Counted from the stretch's first letter, positions 17,009-24,700 are shown. The stretch: DNA of 64,000 nt from Methanobacterium aggregans (GCF_017874455.1 NZ_JAGGLN010000004.1:1-64000), one strand, 5' to 3'. Translations and numbers: made by a program. Notes: generated by a model from the sequence alone, not told the origin.

Positions 17009-17632
17009 TCAGAGTTTGTTCAGCTTCAAGAGTTCTGGTTTTGACCGGGATATGAAGCTTACGATTAAAAGGTTTGCAGTTGCCTCTAAAACTGCAACGA
17101 ACAGGTAGAAGGGTACCAGCGTGGCCAGGAGCATGTCCAAAGTTGCAACTCCTGCTGCAAGGAGTATGAGAACCTGGGCTATGCTTGCCAGCACTACCCC
17201 CATGAAGGTGCCTGAGAACACACCAAGCCGTGTGTCGATGTTTGATGCCAATTTACAGAAGATGTAGGTTGATAAACTCAAAACCACCCCCATTGTCACT
17301 GTGTTGGCACCCAGGGATGTGATTCCTCCCATTCCCAGAAGGAAGAACTGTGCAATGAGGCATAGAAACTCCACTGCAACACCACTAAGGGGTCCCAGGA
17401 GTATTGCAACCAGGGGTATCAGGAAGAAGTGTATGGGAACACCGAAGGGTGATGGTATGGATAAGGATGATGCTACAACTGTTGCAGCAGCAAGAATTGC
17501 TGTTTTAACTATTAAACCTTCCTTTTCCCCATGCCTGGAAAGTTTGAATGAGTAAATACCTATGAATATGATGGCTACCACCCAGTAAGCAATGGATTGC
17601 CACAGGGGTATGAGTCCGTCTGGTAAATGCAA
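17009..17632 (-). CDS. cbiM: CbiM family energy-coupling substrate-capture protein (second copy)
   Basis: About 207 residues, nearly all transmembrane. With a TTG start at 17632 the protein begins MHLPDGLIPLWQ. The His at position 2 is essential in the metal-binding N-terminus of CbiM/NikM proteins. The TTG is preceded by AAAGGAGGT at ideal distance, so the longer form starting 15 codons upstream is unlikely. CbiM is the S-component of cobalt (or nickel) ECF transporters. It differs clearly from the cbiM at 19267 and is paired with the small exported protein downstream rather than with CbiN and CbiQ. It may therefore take up a different ion or cofactor, perhaps sharing CbiQ and CbiO. Confidence 0.85.
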   Translation of the reverse strand: MHLPDGLIPLWQSIAYWVVAIIFIGIYSFKLSRHGEKEGLIVKTAILAAATVVASSLSIPSPFGVPIHFFLIPLVAILLGPLSGVAVEFLCLIAQFFLLGMGGITSLGANTVTMGVVLSLSTYIFCKLASNIDTRLGVFSGTFMGVVLASIAQVLILLAAGVATLDMLLATLVPFYLFVAVLEATANLLIVSFISRSKPELLKLNKL

Positions 17633-17692
17633 AGAATAAACCTCCTTTATCTTTTGGTTGTTTCCTTTAAAGACCAATAGTCTAAAAAAGGT

Positions 17693-17724
17693 TGAATTTC
17701 CACTTTTGGTGAAATCAACCCTTA
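17693..17724. promoter_or_regulatory. Imperfect inverted repeat upstream of the second cbiM
   Basis: GGTTGA-ATTTCCAC and GTGAAAT-CAACC can pair around a TTTTG loop, with bulges. It sits between the stop of the gene at 17765 and the start of cbiM at 17632, so it could be a terminator for the first or an operator for the second. No AGTAATAC box was seen in this interval. Confidence 0.35.
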
Positions 17725-17764
17725 ATTTATAATTCCAAATTATCTGAATAGTTTATGATATGGA

Positions 17765-18271
17765 TCATTCAACATTGATCCAGCCGCCCCTGAAGAGCAT
17801 GAAAACAGCTGCCACTGCAAAGAAGATTACCAGGATAACTGCGGTTAAAGCCCATGGAAAATCATCAAGCCCATTTGAACCCGTGCTGTTCCCATCTCCT
17901 GAGTTGTCAGCTGCAGATGTGTTTTCAACTGTTTTCACTCCATCGTCAGAGTTAGATGCAGCTTCAGCCTGAGCAGATCCTGATCCATCAGAAGCACTGC
18001 TTGATGATGAAACACCACCTGACGACGAACCACTGCTCCTGGTTCCTGTACTACCAGTGCTCTTTGAAACTGTGCTTCCAGAAGAGGTTGTTGTGGTTTT
18101 TCCTGTTGTTCCTGTTGTTCCAGAACTTGTAGTTGTTCCAGAGCCCTGATCCGAAGTTGCATCATCAACTTTTTCAGGTTCACCATGCCCTGGATGGGCT
18201 GTTACAGCACCAAAAAAGGTCAAATTAAAGATCATTACAATTATGAGCAGACCAAGAGAGTTCTTAATCAT
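17765..18271 (-). CDS. Small surface protein with N-terminal HPGHG and C-terminal anchor
   Basis: 168 residues starting at the ATG at 18271, which follows GGAGGTGAT. A signal peptide (IKNSLGLLIIVMIFNLTFFG...TA) is followed at the predicted mature N-terminus by HPGHGEPE, then a long Ser/Thr/Gly linker of about 90 residues and a C-terminal helix (WALTAVILVIFFAVAAVFML). The mature N-terminal His pair would be displayed outside the cell and could bind Co or Ni. I do not recognise a family. Its own promoter carries the island's AGTAATAC box, which ties it to the metal-uptake genes on both sides. Confidence 0.65.
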   Translation of the reverse strand: MIKNSLGLLIIVMIFNLTFFGAVTAHPGHGEPEKVDDATSDQGSGTTTSSGTTGTTGKTTTTSSGSTVSKSTGSTGTRSSGSSSGGVSSSSSASDGSGSAQAEAASNSDDGVKTVENTSAADNSGDGNSTGSNGLDDFPWALTAVILVIFFAVAAVFMLFRGGWINVE

Positions 18272-18322
18272 TTTTATGCCATCACCTCCATGATTTTTTT
18301 TATTATTTGAAAAACTAATGGG

Positions 18323-18340
18323 AGTAATACCATATATAAA
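18323..18340. promoter_or_regulatory. AGTAATAC box fused to the TATA element of the HPGHG gene
   Basis: AGTAATACCATATATAAAA at 18323-18341 combines the island box and a TATA element. On the minus strand the TATA lies about 65 bases before the ATG at 18271. A partial right arm (TTACT, 18348-18352) is present. Confidence 0.6.
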
Positions 18341-18455
18341 ACTATGCTTACTATGATCAGGGTTGCCCTTTGATCCACCAAGACCTTTCAAAATCTGAAA
18401 ATAAGAATCAGTTAAAAGTTTAATATATTATCATCCCTGTCAATTACATGGATTA

Positions 18456-18473
18456 AGTAATACTTTTTATAAG
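18456..18473. promoter_or_regulatory. AGTAATAC box adjoining the TATA element of the HTH regulator gene
   Basis: AGTAATACTTTTTATAAG places the shared box directly upstream of a TATA-like element about 60 bases before the regulator's ATG. This is the arrangement expected for self-regulation. Confidence 0.6.
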
Positions 18474-18529
18474 AAAATTATTTATAAGGGGGTGTACTAC
18501 CATTATCCACAGAAGTAGGAGGTAATGAT

Positions 18530-18931
18530 ATGGAATATGAACTGAAGTACCTGATACTTGGATACAGGAAGCACACAAATAAAACACAAAAAGAACTTGC
18601 AAATGAACTTGAAGTACCCAAGGACATTGTAGTTGCACTGGAGTATGGATCCCACAAACACCCTAGTCCTGGCCTGAAGGGTAGGATCGATAAAATAAAG
18701 GAAAAATTCAATTCTGATGAGTTACAGAATCTCATCTACATAGGCCGCGGACACCGGATAAAGGAAGAACTAGGCCCTGACTTCAGGTACTACCTAAGGG
18801 GCCTTGAGAAGATCCATGCCATAAATTCAGAGAACTTCAAAAAACTCGATGCTGAAGGATGCATGTGGACCATAGGCCGTGTGGATATGGATGAATTTGA
18901 AGTTGCAGTTATGGGTAGATCAATTTCATGA
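18530..18931 (+). CDS. Small HTH (XRE-like) DNA-binding protein, candidate regulator of the island
   Basis: 133 residues. The N-terminal 55 form a helix-turn-helix of the XRE/cro type (LILGYRKHTNKTQKELANEL, then EVPKDIVVALEYG). The C-terminal 75 residues are an unfamiliar domain with GRGHRIKEELG, KIHAIN and a single Cys in EGCMW, a set that could sense metal or cofactor. AGGAGGTAATGAT precedes the ATG. It stands in the middle of the metal-uptake island between oppositely transcribed surface-protein genes and cbiMNQ, and its promoter carries the island's box. That it binds AGTAATAC is inference; a genome-encoded NikR-like protein elsewhere is the main alternative. Confidence 0.7.
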   Translation: MEYELKYLILGYRKHTNKTQKELANELEVPKDIVVALEYGSHKHPSPGLKGRIDKIKEKFNSDELQNLIYIGRGHRIKEELGPDFRYYLRGLEKIHAINSENFKKLDAEGCMWTIGRVDMDEFEVAVMGRSIS

Positions 18932-19029
18932 ACAATCCCCATTTTTTTTAATTTCTCAAGGCCCTTCACGAAGGCCAAAAAACATCCCCTGAAGTTAGTT
19001 ACTACTTTTCCACCTCAAACCCCTGTTTC

Positions 19030-19050
19030 AGTAATAAGTTAATTATTACT
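19030..19050. promoter_or_regulatory. Perfect AGTAATAA-N5-TTATTACT dyad
   Basis: Eight-base perfect arms are separated by five bases, between the regulator gene and cbiM. The arms match the island's box, although the spacing is shorter than in the two 33-bp dyads. Confidence 0.6.
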
Positions 19051-19073
19051 TTTAATAGTTAGGAGAATGATGC

Positions 19074-19100
19074 AGTAATACCAAGGAAAACCTTTATATG
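19074..19100. promoter_or_regulatory. AGTAATAC box near a TATA-like element, upstream of cbiM
   Basis: AGTAATACC at 19074 is followed by CCTTTATATG at 19091-19100. This may be a distal promoter for cbiMN, which would give a leader of about 140 nt. Confidence 0.45.
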
Positions 19101-19160
19101 ATAAGAATTCTAATTCGATTAGTGAAGAAGCTAAAGGGCTTAAAAGCCATTTTAAATGCG

Positions 19161-19203
19161 TATTACGATTTTGGATTTAAATCCATTTGAGTAATACTAT
19201 ATT
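19161..19203. promoter_or_regulatory. Proximal AGTAATAC box and TATA element of cbiMN
   Basis: AGTAATACTATATT at 19190-19203 resembles the fused box/TATA of the other island promoters. An everted TATTAC lies at 19161-19166, with the palindrome GGATTTAAATCC between them. The TATA is about 65 bases before the cbiM ATG. Confidence 0.6.
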
Positions 19204-19266
19204 GGTGTGCTTCTTAGTCCTTGACATGAAATTTCATTAGATAAAATAAAAAAATGGAGGTTCAAA

Positions 19267-19938
19267 ATGCATATACCGGATGGATTTATACCCTTATGGC
19301 AATGCGCTATTTACTTTGTTATACTTATAGTAGCATTGATTATCTCCCTCAGATGGGCAAGAAGAGACCTTGATGAGAAGAGAGTACCTTTAATGGCAGT
19401 TTTAGCAGCAGGTATATTCGCCATAATGTCCATGAACATTCCCATACCCTGGGGAACAAGTGGACACATGGTGGGTGGAGCCCTTGTAGCCCTTATATTC
19501 CTGGCCCCTGAAGCAGCCGTCATAGTCTTTACCCTGGTGCTGATTGTACAGGGACTGTTCTTTGGAGATGGAGGATTAACAGCACTGGGCGCCAACGTAC
19601 TGAACATGGGAATCATAGGCGGATGCGTGGGACTTTACTCATTCAAAGCCCTGAGAAAACCAATAGGCAAGGTGCCTGCAATAGCAGTGGCATCATGGCT
19701 GTCCATATTCATAGCAGCAGAAGCAGTTGCAGTGGAAATGTGGCTTGCAGGAACGTTCCCACTGGGAGCAGGACTCATGTTCATGGGACTTTACCACTCT
19801 GTAATAGGTATCATAGAGGCAATACTGACAGTTGTTGTTATACTCGCCCTTGAAAAACTAAGGCCAGATCTCCTTGCCTGGAACAGGAAAAAAACAGGAG
19901 ATCTCAAGGCAGACACAAGTGAGGTGGCATCAAAATGA
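19267..19938 (+). CDS. cbiM: Cobalt/nickel ECF transporter S-component CbiM
   Basis: 223 residues beginning MHIPDGFIPLWQ, the canonical CbiM N-terminus in which Met1 and His2 help coordinate the divalent ion. Hydrophobic helices follow, with the internal IPWGTSGHMVGGALVAL segment that supplies further His ligands. CbiM captures Co2+ in the membrane and works with CbiN, CbiQ and the ATPase CbiO. A TGGAGG ribosome binding site fixes the start. The stop overlaps the cbiN start by four bases (ATGA). Cobalt demand is high in methanogens because of corrinoid methyltransferases. Nickel (NikM) cannot be excluded from sequence alone. Confidence 0.92.
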   Translation: MHIPDGFIPLWQCAIYFVILIVALIISLRWARRDLDEKRVPLMAVLAAGIFAIMSMNIPIPWGTSGHMVGGALVALIFLAPEAAVIVFTLVLIVQGLFFGDGGLTALGANVLNMGIIGGCVGLYSFKALRKPIGKVPAIAVASWLSIFIAAEAVAVEMWLAGTFPLGAGLMFMGLYHSVIGIIEAILTVVVILALEKLRPDLLAWNRKKTGDLKADTSEVASK

Positions 19939-20240
19939 ATCCTAACGACAAAAAACTTGTGATTGTGGGTTTGGTTATCTGTGTCATCATAGCCGTTCTT
20001 GCACCGTTCATAGCTTCACCCAACCCAGATGGACTTGAAAAATCCGCTGAACAGGTTGGTACAGCAGATGAATCAGGAATATATGAATCACCATTTCCAG
20101 ATTACATAATCCCTGCATTCGGTGAAAACCCATACTCTGGCATAGTTGCTTTGATCATCGGTGTTTTGATTGCCCTGGGATTCGGTTATGCCGTAGCAGC
20201 AATTATTAAAAGGAAAAAACCTCCAGAAGCATCTAAATAA
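19935..20240 (+). CDS. cbiN: Cobalt ECF transporter accessory protein CbiN (PDGLE domain)
   Basis: 101 residues with an N-terminal helix (KLVIVGLVICVIIAVLAPF), the signature PDGLEKSAEQ in the external loop, and a second helix ending in KRKK. This two-helix PDGLE layout is that of CbiN/NikN, which is needed for metal loading into CbiM. It is translationally coupled to cbiM through an ATGA overlap. A perfect hairpin follows it before cbiQ. Confidence 0.9.
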   Translation: MNPNDKKLVIVGLVICVIIAVLAPFIASPNPDGLEKSAEQVGTADESGIYESPFPDYIIPAFGENPYSGIVALIIGVLIALGFGYAVAAIIKRKKPPEASK

Positions 20241-20252
20241 ACCATTGAAACT

Positions 20253-20274
20253 ACATATCCCTTTTGGGATATGT
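20253..20274 (+). terminator. Perfect 9-bp hairpin between cbiN and cbiQ
   Basis: ACATATCCC and GGGATATGT pair perfectly around a TTTT loop. A T-rich tract (20279-20310) follows. This could end or reduce transcription before cbiQ, or be a protein-binding dyad. Confidence 0.55.
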
Positions 20275-20391
20275 TACTTCTTTTTAAATTTTTTAATAAC
20301 TGATTTTTTAAATAACAGAATTTAAAAAGTAGAATTTAATAGTAGAAAAGTAGTAATATAACCAAAATATCAAAATTAAGAGATGAAAACT

Positions 20392-21189
20392 ATGAGCGGC
20401 CTTGGATCCATCAACGAACTAGAAAAAATAACCATGCAGAACAGCCCCCTCCACCGCCTGGACGGTAGGATCAAGCTTGTAGTTCTACTTGCCATCATAG
20501 TCTACGCAGTCTACACCACTGACATCCTGATACTGGCCCTGATGGAGATCTACCTACTCGTTCTCATATTCCTATCCAAACTCTCATTCAAGGATTCATT
20601 CATCAAGATACTATTGATACTGCCCTTTGGTGGGGCTATAGCACTATTTCAGCCATTTATACATGCAGGCACAGTTATTTACACATTACCCTTGGGTATA
20701 CACATCACAGCCCAGGGACTGGCCTTTGGATTGCTTTTGATCTCCAGGCTGGTGGTTTCTTTAACCTGCATAGTTCTATTATCATCCTTAAGTCCCATGC
20801 AGGAAGTTGTTGATTCATTCAAGAAGCTGGGAATGCCCAGGGACCTGGCCATGATATTCAGCCTCTTCATAAGGTACCTCTTCATGTTCTACGACGAACT
20901 TCAGAGGATAAGGCATGCCCAGGCCAGCAGGAACTTCGATATATTCAACAAGAAAACCGCTTACATGTGGAGGTTGAAGCAGGTTGCCTACACAATAGCC
21001 ATGATGTTCCTCCGCGCCTTTGAAAAGGGCGAAACTGTTTATTTCAGCATGCTGAGCCGGGGTTACAGCGAAGAATCAGATATCTACACTGCAAACAAAA
21101 AACTTGGAATCAACGACTTCACATTCGTATCAACAACAGTTGCACTTATTCTCTTCCTTGAGTTAATGAAGTACATGGCCTTCGTCTAA
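20392..21189 (+). CDS. cbiQ: Cobalt ECF transporter transmembrane coupling protein CbiQ
   Basis: 265 residues with a cytoplasmic N-terminus containing NSPLHRLDGRIKLVVL, typical of EcfT/CbiQ. Hydrophobic helices follow, and the cytoplasmic coupling segments (ASRNFD near residue 185 and SRGYSEES near residue 225) are the A-R-G type motifs that contact the ATPase. The exact start is uncertain between 20383 and 20392. I prefer 20392, which has GAGATGA just upstream. Its natural partner CbiO is not encoded next to it or anywhere in this window, so the ATPase must come from elsewhere. Confidence in the family is high. Confidence 0.9.
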   Translation: MSGLGSINELEKITMQNSPLHRLDGRIKLVVLLAIIVYAVYTTDILILALMEIYLLVLIFLSKLSFKDSFIKILLILPFGGAIALFQPFIHAGTVIYTLPLGIHITAQGLAFGLLLISRLVVSLTCIVLLSSLSPMQEVVDSFKKLGMPRDLAMIFSLFIRYLFMFYDELQRIRHAQASRNFDIFNKKTAYMWRLKQVAYTIAMMFLRAFEKGETVYFSMLSRGYSEESDIYTANKKLGINDFTFVSTTVALILFLELMKYMAFV

Positions 21190-21754
21190 ACTTCCCTTAA
21201 ATTCCGGCTTATTTTAATATTTATCATGGCACATCCTCCATGGGGATCCATGAGCTTCCCCGTATACATACATACAAGTACGGTAGCTGAAGAGTCAAAA
21301 AACATGATTTGTTAAGGGAGATAAACAATCCTGAAATGACTGAAATAGTTAATCAGTGAGTGGGGATTAAATGTTTGGTTGAATAATTTCTAATTTTATT
21401 TGAAGAGTTTTAATGAAACAAAGATTTAATGATATTATTATAGGTTAATTCAGATTAATTCTGTTTATCACATCTCTCTCATCAAATCCTTTTTTCCAAA
21501 TTTATTCAAGCTGAGCTACTGATAGTTTATAAAAAGAAAATTAAGTTTTTATAAAATAAGATTATGGTTTAAAAAATAAGGTTAAGCCTTATAAAGGGAA
21601 ATTGAAATCCATGAAATAAAATTGAAGTCTATGAAATAAAATTGAAGTCTATGAAATAAAATTGAAGTTTAACAAAATATTTATGAAAAAATAAGGAATT
21701 GATTTTTAAAAATAATTAAAAATAGATATTCTGGAAAAATAAATAGGGAACCCC
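21190..21754. other. Long AT-rich intergenic region after cbiQ
   Basis: About 560 bp with no convincing reading frame, where a CbiO gene would be expected. It contains a 20-bp tandem repeat at 21601-21669 and otherwise only AT-rich sequence. Confidence 0.6.
21601..21669. repeat. 20-bp tandem repeat, about 3.4 copies
   Basis: The unit ATTGAAGTCTATGAAATAAA occurs at 21601 (three mismatches at most), 21621 and 21641, with a partial copy at 21661. It lies just downstream of the minus-strand secretion gene. Confidence 0.85.
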
Positions 21755-22894
21755 TTAAATCTGCGGTTCCAGCCTTTTTATCATGAAGGCCATGAATGCC
21801 ACCACCATTGGGAATAAGAAAAGGTACATGATGAGTAGGAGTATAGGTGGTATGAAGGGCCCCATAACTGTTGAAGCTGCTATCAGCATGATCATACATA
21901 TAACAGGCCCTAATATTGCAACGAACATGTATATCATGGTGAATGAGTTGAGCTTCTGAGCATAGTCCTTGAGTTTCATCCTCATTTCGTAGGATGTATC
22001 TTCAGCTATAACATTAAGAGTTTTTGACAGATCTCCACCACTTGAAAGGGTTCTTGTTATCTGATGAACCGCCCTTTTAAGTCCCTCTGATTGTATTCTG
22101 TCACTCATATCCATCAGGGCTTTTTCCGTGGTTTCACCGTACTTTATCTCTTCGAGTGTCCTTGCAAATTCCTCTGAAAGTGCACCGTACCCTGACATTG
22201 CCACGGACCTCATGCTGTCATGAAGTCCTATTCCTGCCTTTAACTCTGTTGACATCTGCCTTAAAGCATATGGAAGTTCCCTTGAGGCCTCATTGGACCG
22301 TTTACCCTTTTGGATGTTGGGAAGGAATATTATGAGTATGGCCATCATGAATATTGCAACACCGAACACCAGGCCCATCTCTATTCCAAAGCCCAGTACA
22401 ACCATTATCACAACTACAACTGCAAAGGAAACCGCACCCATAACCACTATCAACTTAGGATCCAGTCCTTCCTTTTCCTCCTCCTTAAGAAGTTCTTCCA
22501 GTGAAGCTTTAGTGTAAGATGCTTTTTTAGCCTGTTCTGCCTTTGCTTCCTTTGCCTTGTCTCCACGTTCATACTTCTTATCAACAAGCTCTTTAAAGAT
22601 TTCAATCTCGTCTTTATCCATCCTCATACGTTCTATTGTCCTTGTAGAACGTTTAGGTGTTGAACTTCTCCTCAAACCCTCAGTCAAACTTGATGATTTC
22701 ATTGATGGTCTTTTTGAGGATCTGGATTCACCCTCTGAAGATGTTTCAGAACCCCCATTAGTGAACTTTCCCTCAGATCGTCTGTTACTCAACTTGTTTA
22801 CTGGTGCAGAAACTCCTTCACCCACTTTTTTGCTTGAATCAACAGTTATGCCACCAATTCTGTTGAAAAACTTTTTGAACCCGTCAAAAACCAT
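21755..22894 (-). CDS. Type II/IV secretion system F-family membrane protein (TadC-like)
   Basis: 379 residues. The first 130 are polar, with Ser/Arg/Lys-rich stretches. Two helices follow (about 150-200), then a GspF/TadC cytoplasmic domain with LPYALRQMSTELKAGIGLHDS and LSSGGDLSKTLNVIAED, and two further C-terminal helices. Such proteins are the inner-membrane platform of archaeal pili. It lies downstream of the TadA-like ATPase in the same orientation with a 168-bp gap. The long charged N-terminal extension is unusual compared with the second copy at 37396, which lacks it. Confidence 0.85.
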   Translation of the reverse strand: MVFDGFKKFFNRIGGITVDSSKKVGEGVSAPVNKLSNRRSEGKFTNGGSETSSEGESRSSKRPSMKSSSLTEGLRRSSTPKRSTRTIERMRMDKDEIEIFKELVDKKYERGDKAKEAKAEQAKKASYTKASLEELLKEEEKEGLDPKLIVVMGAVSFAVVVVIMVVLGFGIEMGLVFGVAIFMMAILIIFLPNIQKGKRSNEASRELPYALRQMSTELKAGIGLHDSMRSVAMSGYGALSEEFARTLEEIKYGETTEKALMDMSDRIQSEGLKRAVHQITRTLSSGGDLSKTLNVIAEDTSYEMRMKLKDYAQKLNSFTMIYMFVAILGPVICMIMLIAASTVMGPFIPPILLLIMYLFLFPMVVAFMAFMIKRLEPQI

Positions 22895-23062
22895 TTTATA
22901 TCACCAGTCAATCTATTTTAAGGCTTTGAATTTCAGTAATTACTTACACAAACCTTCCTTCATATTATGGCCATTTAGTTATATTGATCCTTTCTAAAAC
23001 GTATGATCCATTATTCAGTATCTTATCTGCAACTGCATGTATATACAAATGTGTACATCCCT

Positions 23063-24685
23063 CTACAGTATTATATCCAGTACTTCCTCTGAATCCTTGT
23101 AGTAGTTGTTGATGAAGGATCCAACTTCATCTATTGAACGAATATCATTGTCTGCCATGTACTCCAGCACAAGCCTTCTCTTCTCAATTTCTTCCTCAAT
23201 TTCTGTGATTCCGATTCCCCTTAGTTCAGCTATGTCCCTGAGGGTTTGACTTGCAATTCCAACGTATTCCACCTTATCAGCAACGTTGTTCCATTCAAAA
23301 ACACGGTTAAGCTGCACGTTTCCTTCTTCCATACCCACAACTTCTGCAACCTCAGTGATCCTCCTTATTGAACCACCTTCAGGCCTGTACATCCTGTTCT
23401 GCATTATTATGAAGTCAAGAGCAGGTATCATTATGTTAGGAACGTTCATGGGTGGGTTCACCAGTCTTGTTATGGTTTCCCTGGCAGTGTTTGAGTGAAG
23501 CGTACCCATACCAGAGTGTCCTGTGTTCAAAGCTGTGAAAAGAGTTACTGCTTCACCACCCCTAACCTCACCAACGATCACCCTGTCAGGTCTCTGACGC
23601 AGGGAATTCTTAACGAGTACGTCCATTGTAAGTTCTCCCTTACCCTCAATGTTTGGTGGGCGGGTTTCCATACGCAGAACATGGTTATGTGGAATCTGAA
23701 TCTCCAGAGTATCCTCTATGGTTATTATCCTTTCACGTGGCGGTACAAATGCAGCTACAGTGTTCAGGGTGGTTGTTTTACCTGAACCTGTACCTCCAGC
23801 TATTATTGCGTTACAGGGTTTTACTCCCAGCCCATCTGTGCAGACCCAAAGGAATCCTGCAAGGTGTGATGACATGGTTTTGAAGTTTATGAGATCAATG
23901 ACAGTTAATGGGTCCTTTCTAAACTTCCTTATGGTCAATGTTGAACCGTCTGCAGATACTGGAGGGATGGTTGCGTTTACCCTGGAACCATCCTGTAAAC
24001 GGGCATCCAGAATAGGTGTCTGCTGGTCTATTCTCCTGTTAACCTGCCTGGCTATAACATCTATGATACCCTTTACCTCTGCATCATCATCAAAAATAAC
24101 GTTGGTTATCATCATTCCCAGTTTTCTGTGATAAACAAAAACGTTTTTACCTGTTCCTATGACCATGATCTCCTCAAGGTCATCATCCTTTATCATGGGG
24201 TCCAGCTTCCCATAACCCAGCATTTCCTGTGATATTTGAGCAGCAAGCCTGTCAACATCCCTTGCTCCCCTCATCTTAAGGAATTCCTTCACTTCATCAG
24301 TGAATGATCCCTCATCCAGCCGGAATTCTTCGCCCTGAGAAACTGCAACTTCAACGAGTTTTTCCCTGACCTCGTTGAAGAGTATTTTTTCCTTTTCTGA
24401 GAACTTTGGAACACTGACGTTGTAGTTGGGTATTAAACCCTCCTCAACTATCTCAGCCTTGAATACATTGGAAACCTTTTTAATCTTTTTCGGCTTTTTA
24501 GGTGACTTAGGTGCTTTAGTCAGTTTTAAAAGCTTTTCTTCAAGGTCGTCTTCGTGTGATTCCTTTTTTTCCTTTACCCGATCAGGAATCTCCTCTCTTT
24601 CTTCTCTAGGCCCATCATCATCTGCAGCAAATTCCCCGAGAAGATCCCTGAGTATCTCTTTACGTTTATCTTTCATAAGACTCAT
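23063..24685 (-). CDS. Type IV pilus/Tad secretion ATPase (TadA/CpaF/VirB11-like)
   Basis: 540 residues. A charged N-terminal region (1-100) precedes the secretion ATPase core with Walker A GGTGSGKTTT, an Asp box (ITIEDTLEIQ), Walker B (RVIVGEVRGGEA) and the His box (GHSGMGTLHS). Such hexameric ATPases power pilus assembly or protein export from the cytoplasmic side. It is divergent from the methyltransferase gene at 24718. The partner membrane protein follows, but no pilin is nearby; a class III signal-peptide protein is found at 38366. Confidence 0.93.
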   Translation of the reverse strand: MSLMKDKRKEILRDLLGEFAADDDGPREEREEIPDRVKEKKESHEDDLEEKLLKLTKAPKSPKKPKKIKKVSNVFKAEIVEEGLIPNYNVSVPKFSEKEKILFNEVREKLVEVAVSQGEEFRLDEGSFTDEVKEFLKMRGARDVDRLAAQISQEMLGYGKLDPMIKDDDLEEIMVIGTGKNVFVYHRKLGMMITNVIFDDDAEVKGIIDVIARQVNRRIDQQTPILDARLQDGSRVNATIPPVSADGSTLTIRKFRKDPLTVIDLINFKTMSSHLAGFLWVCTDGLGVKPCNAIIAGGTGSGKTTTLNTVAAFVPPRERIITIEDTLEIQIPHNHVLRMETRPPNIEGKGELTMDVLVKNSLRQRPDRVIVGEVRGGEAVTLFTALNTGHSGMGTLHSNTARETITRLVNPPMNVPNIMIPALDFIIMQNRMYRPEGGSIRRITEVAEVVGMEEGNVQLNRVFEWNNVADKVEYVGIASQTLRDIAELRGIGITEIEEEIEKRRLVLEYMADNDIRSIDEVGSFINNYYKDSEEVLDIIL

Positions 24686-24688
24686 CTA

Positions 24689-24700
24689 TTTATATAAAGT
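24689..24700 (+). promoter_or_regulatory. TATA box for a probably leaderless mRNA
   Basis: TTTATATAAAG is centred about 23-25 bases before the ATG at 24718, and no ribosome binding site lies between. Transcription should start at or next to the start codon. Confidence 0.55.

Noticed and set aside
12600..19260. Cobalamin or other riboswitch upstream of the metal-uptake genes
   Set aside because: The inferred leaders are only about 30-45 nt and show no complex conserved structure; a protein operator fits better.
21190..21754. A degraded cbiO gene after cbiQ
   Set aside because: No Walker A or signature motif was seen in any frame.
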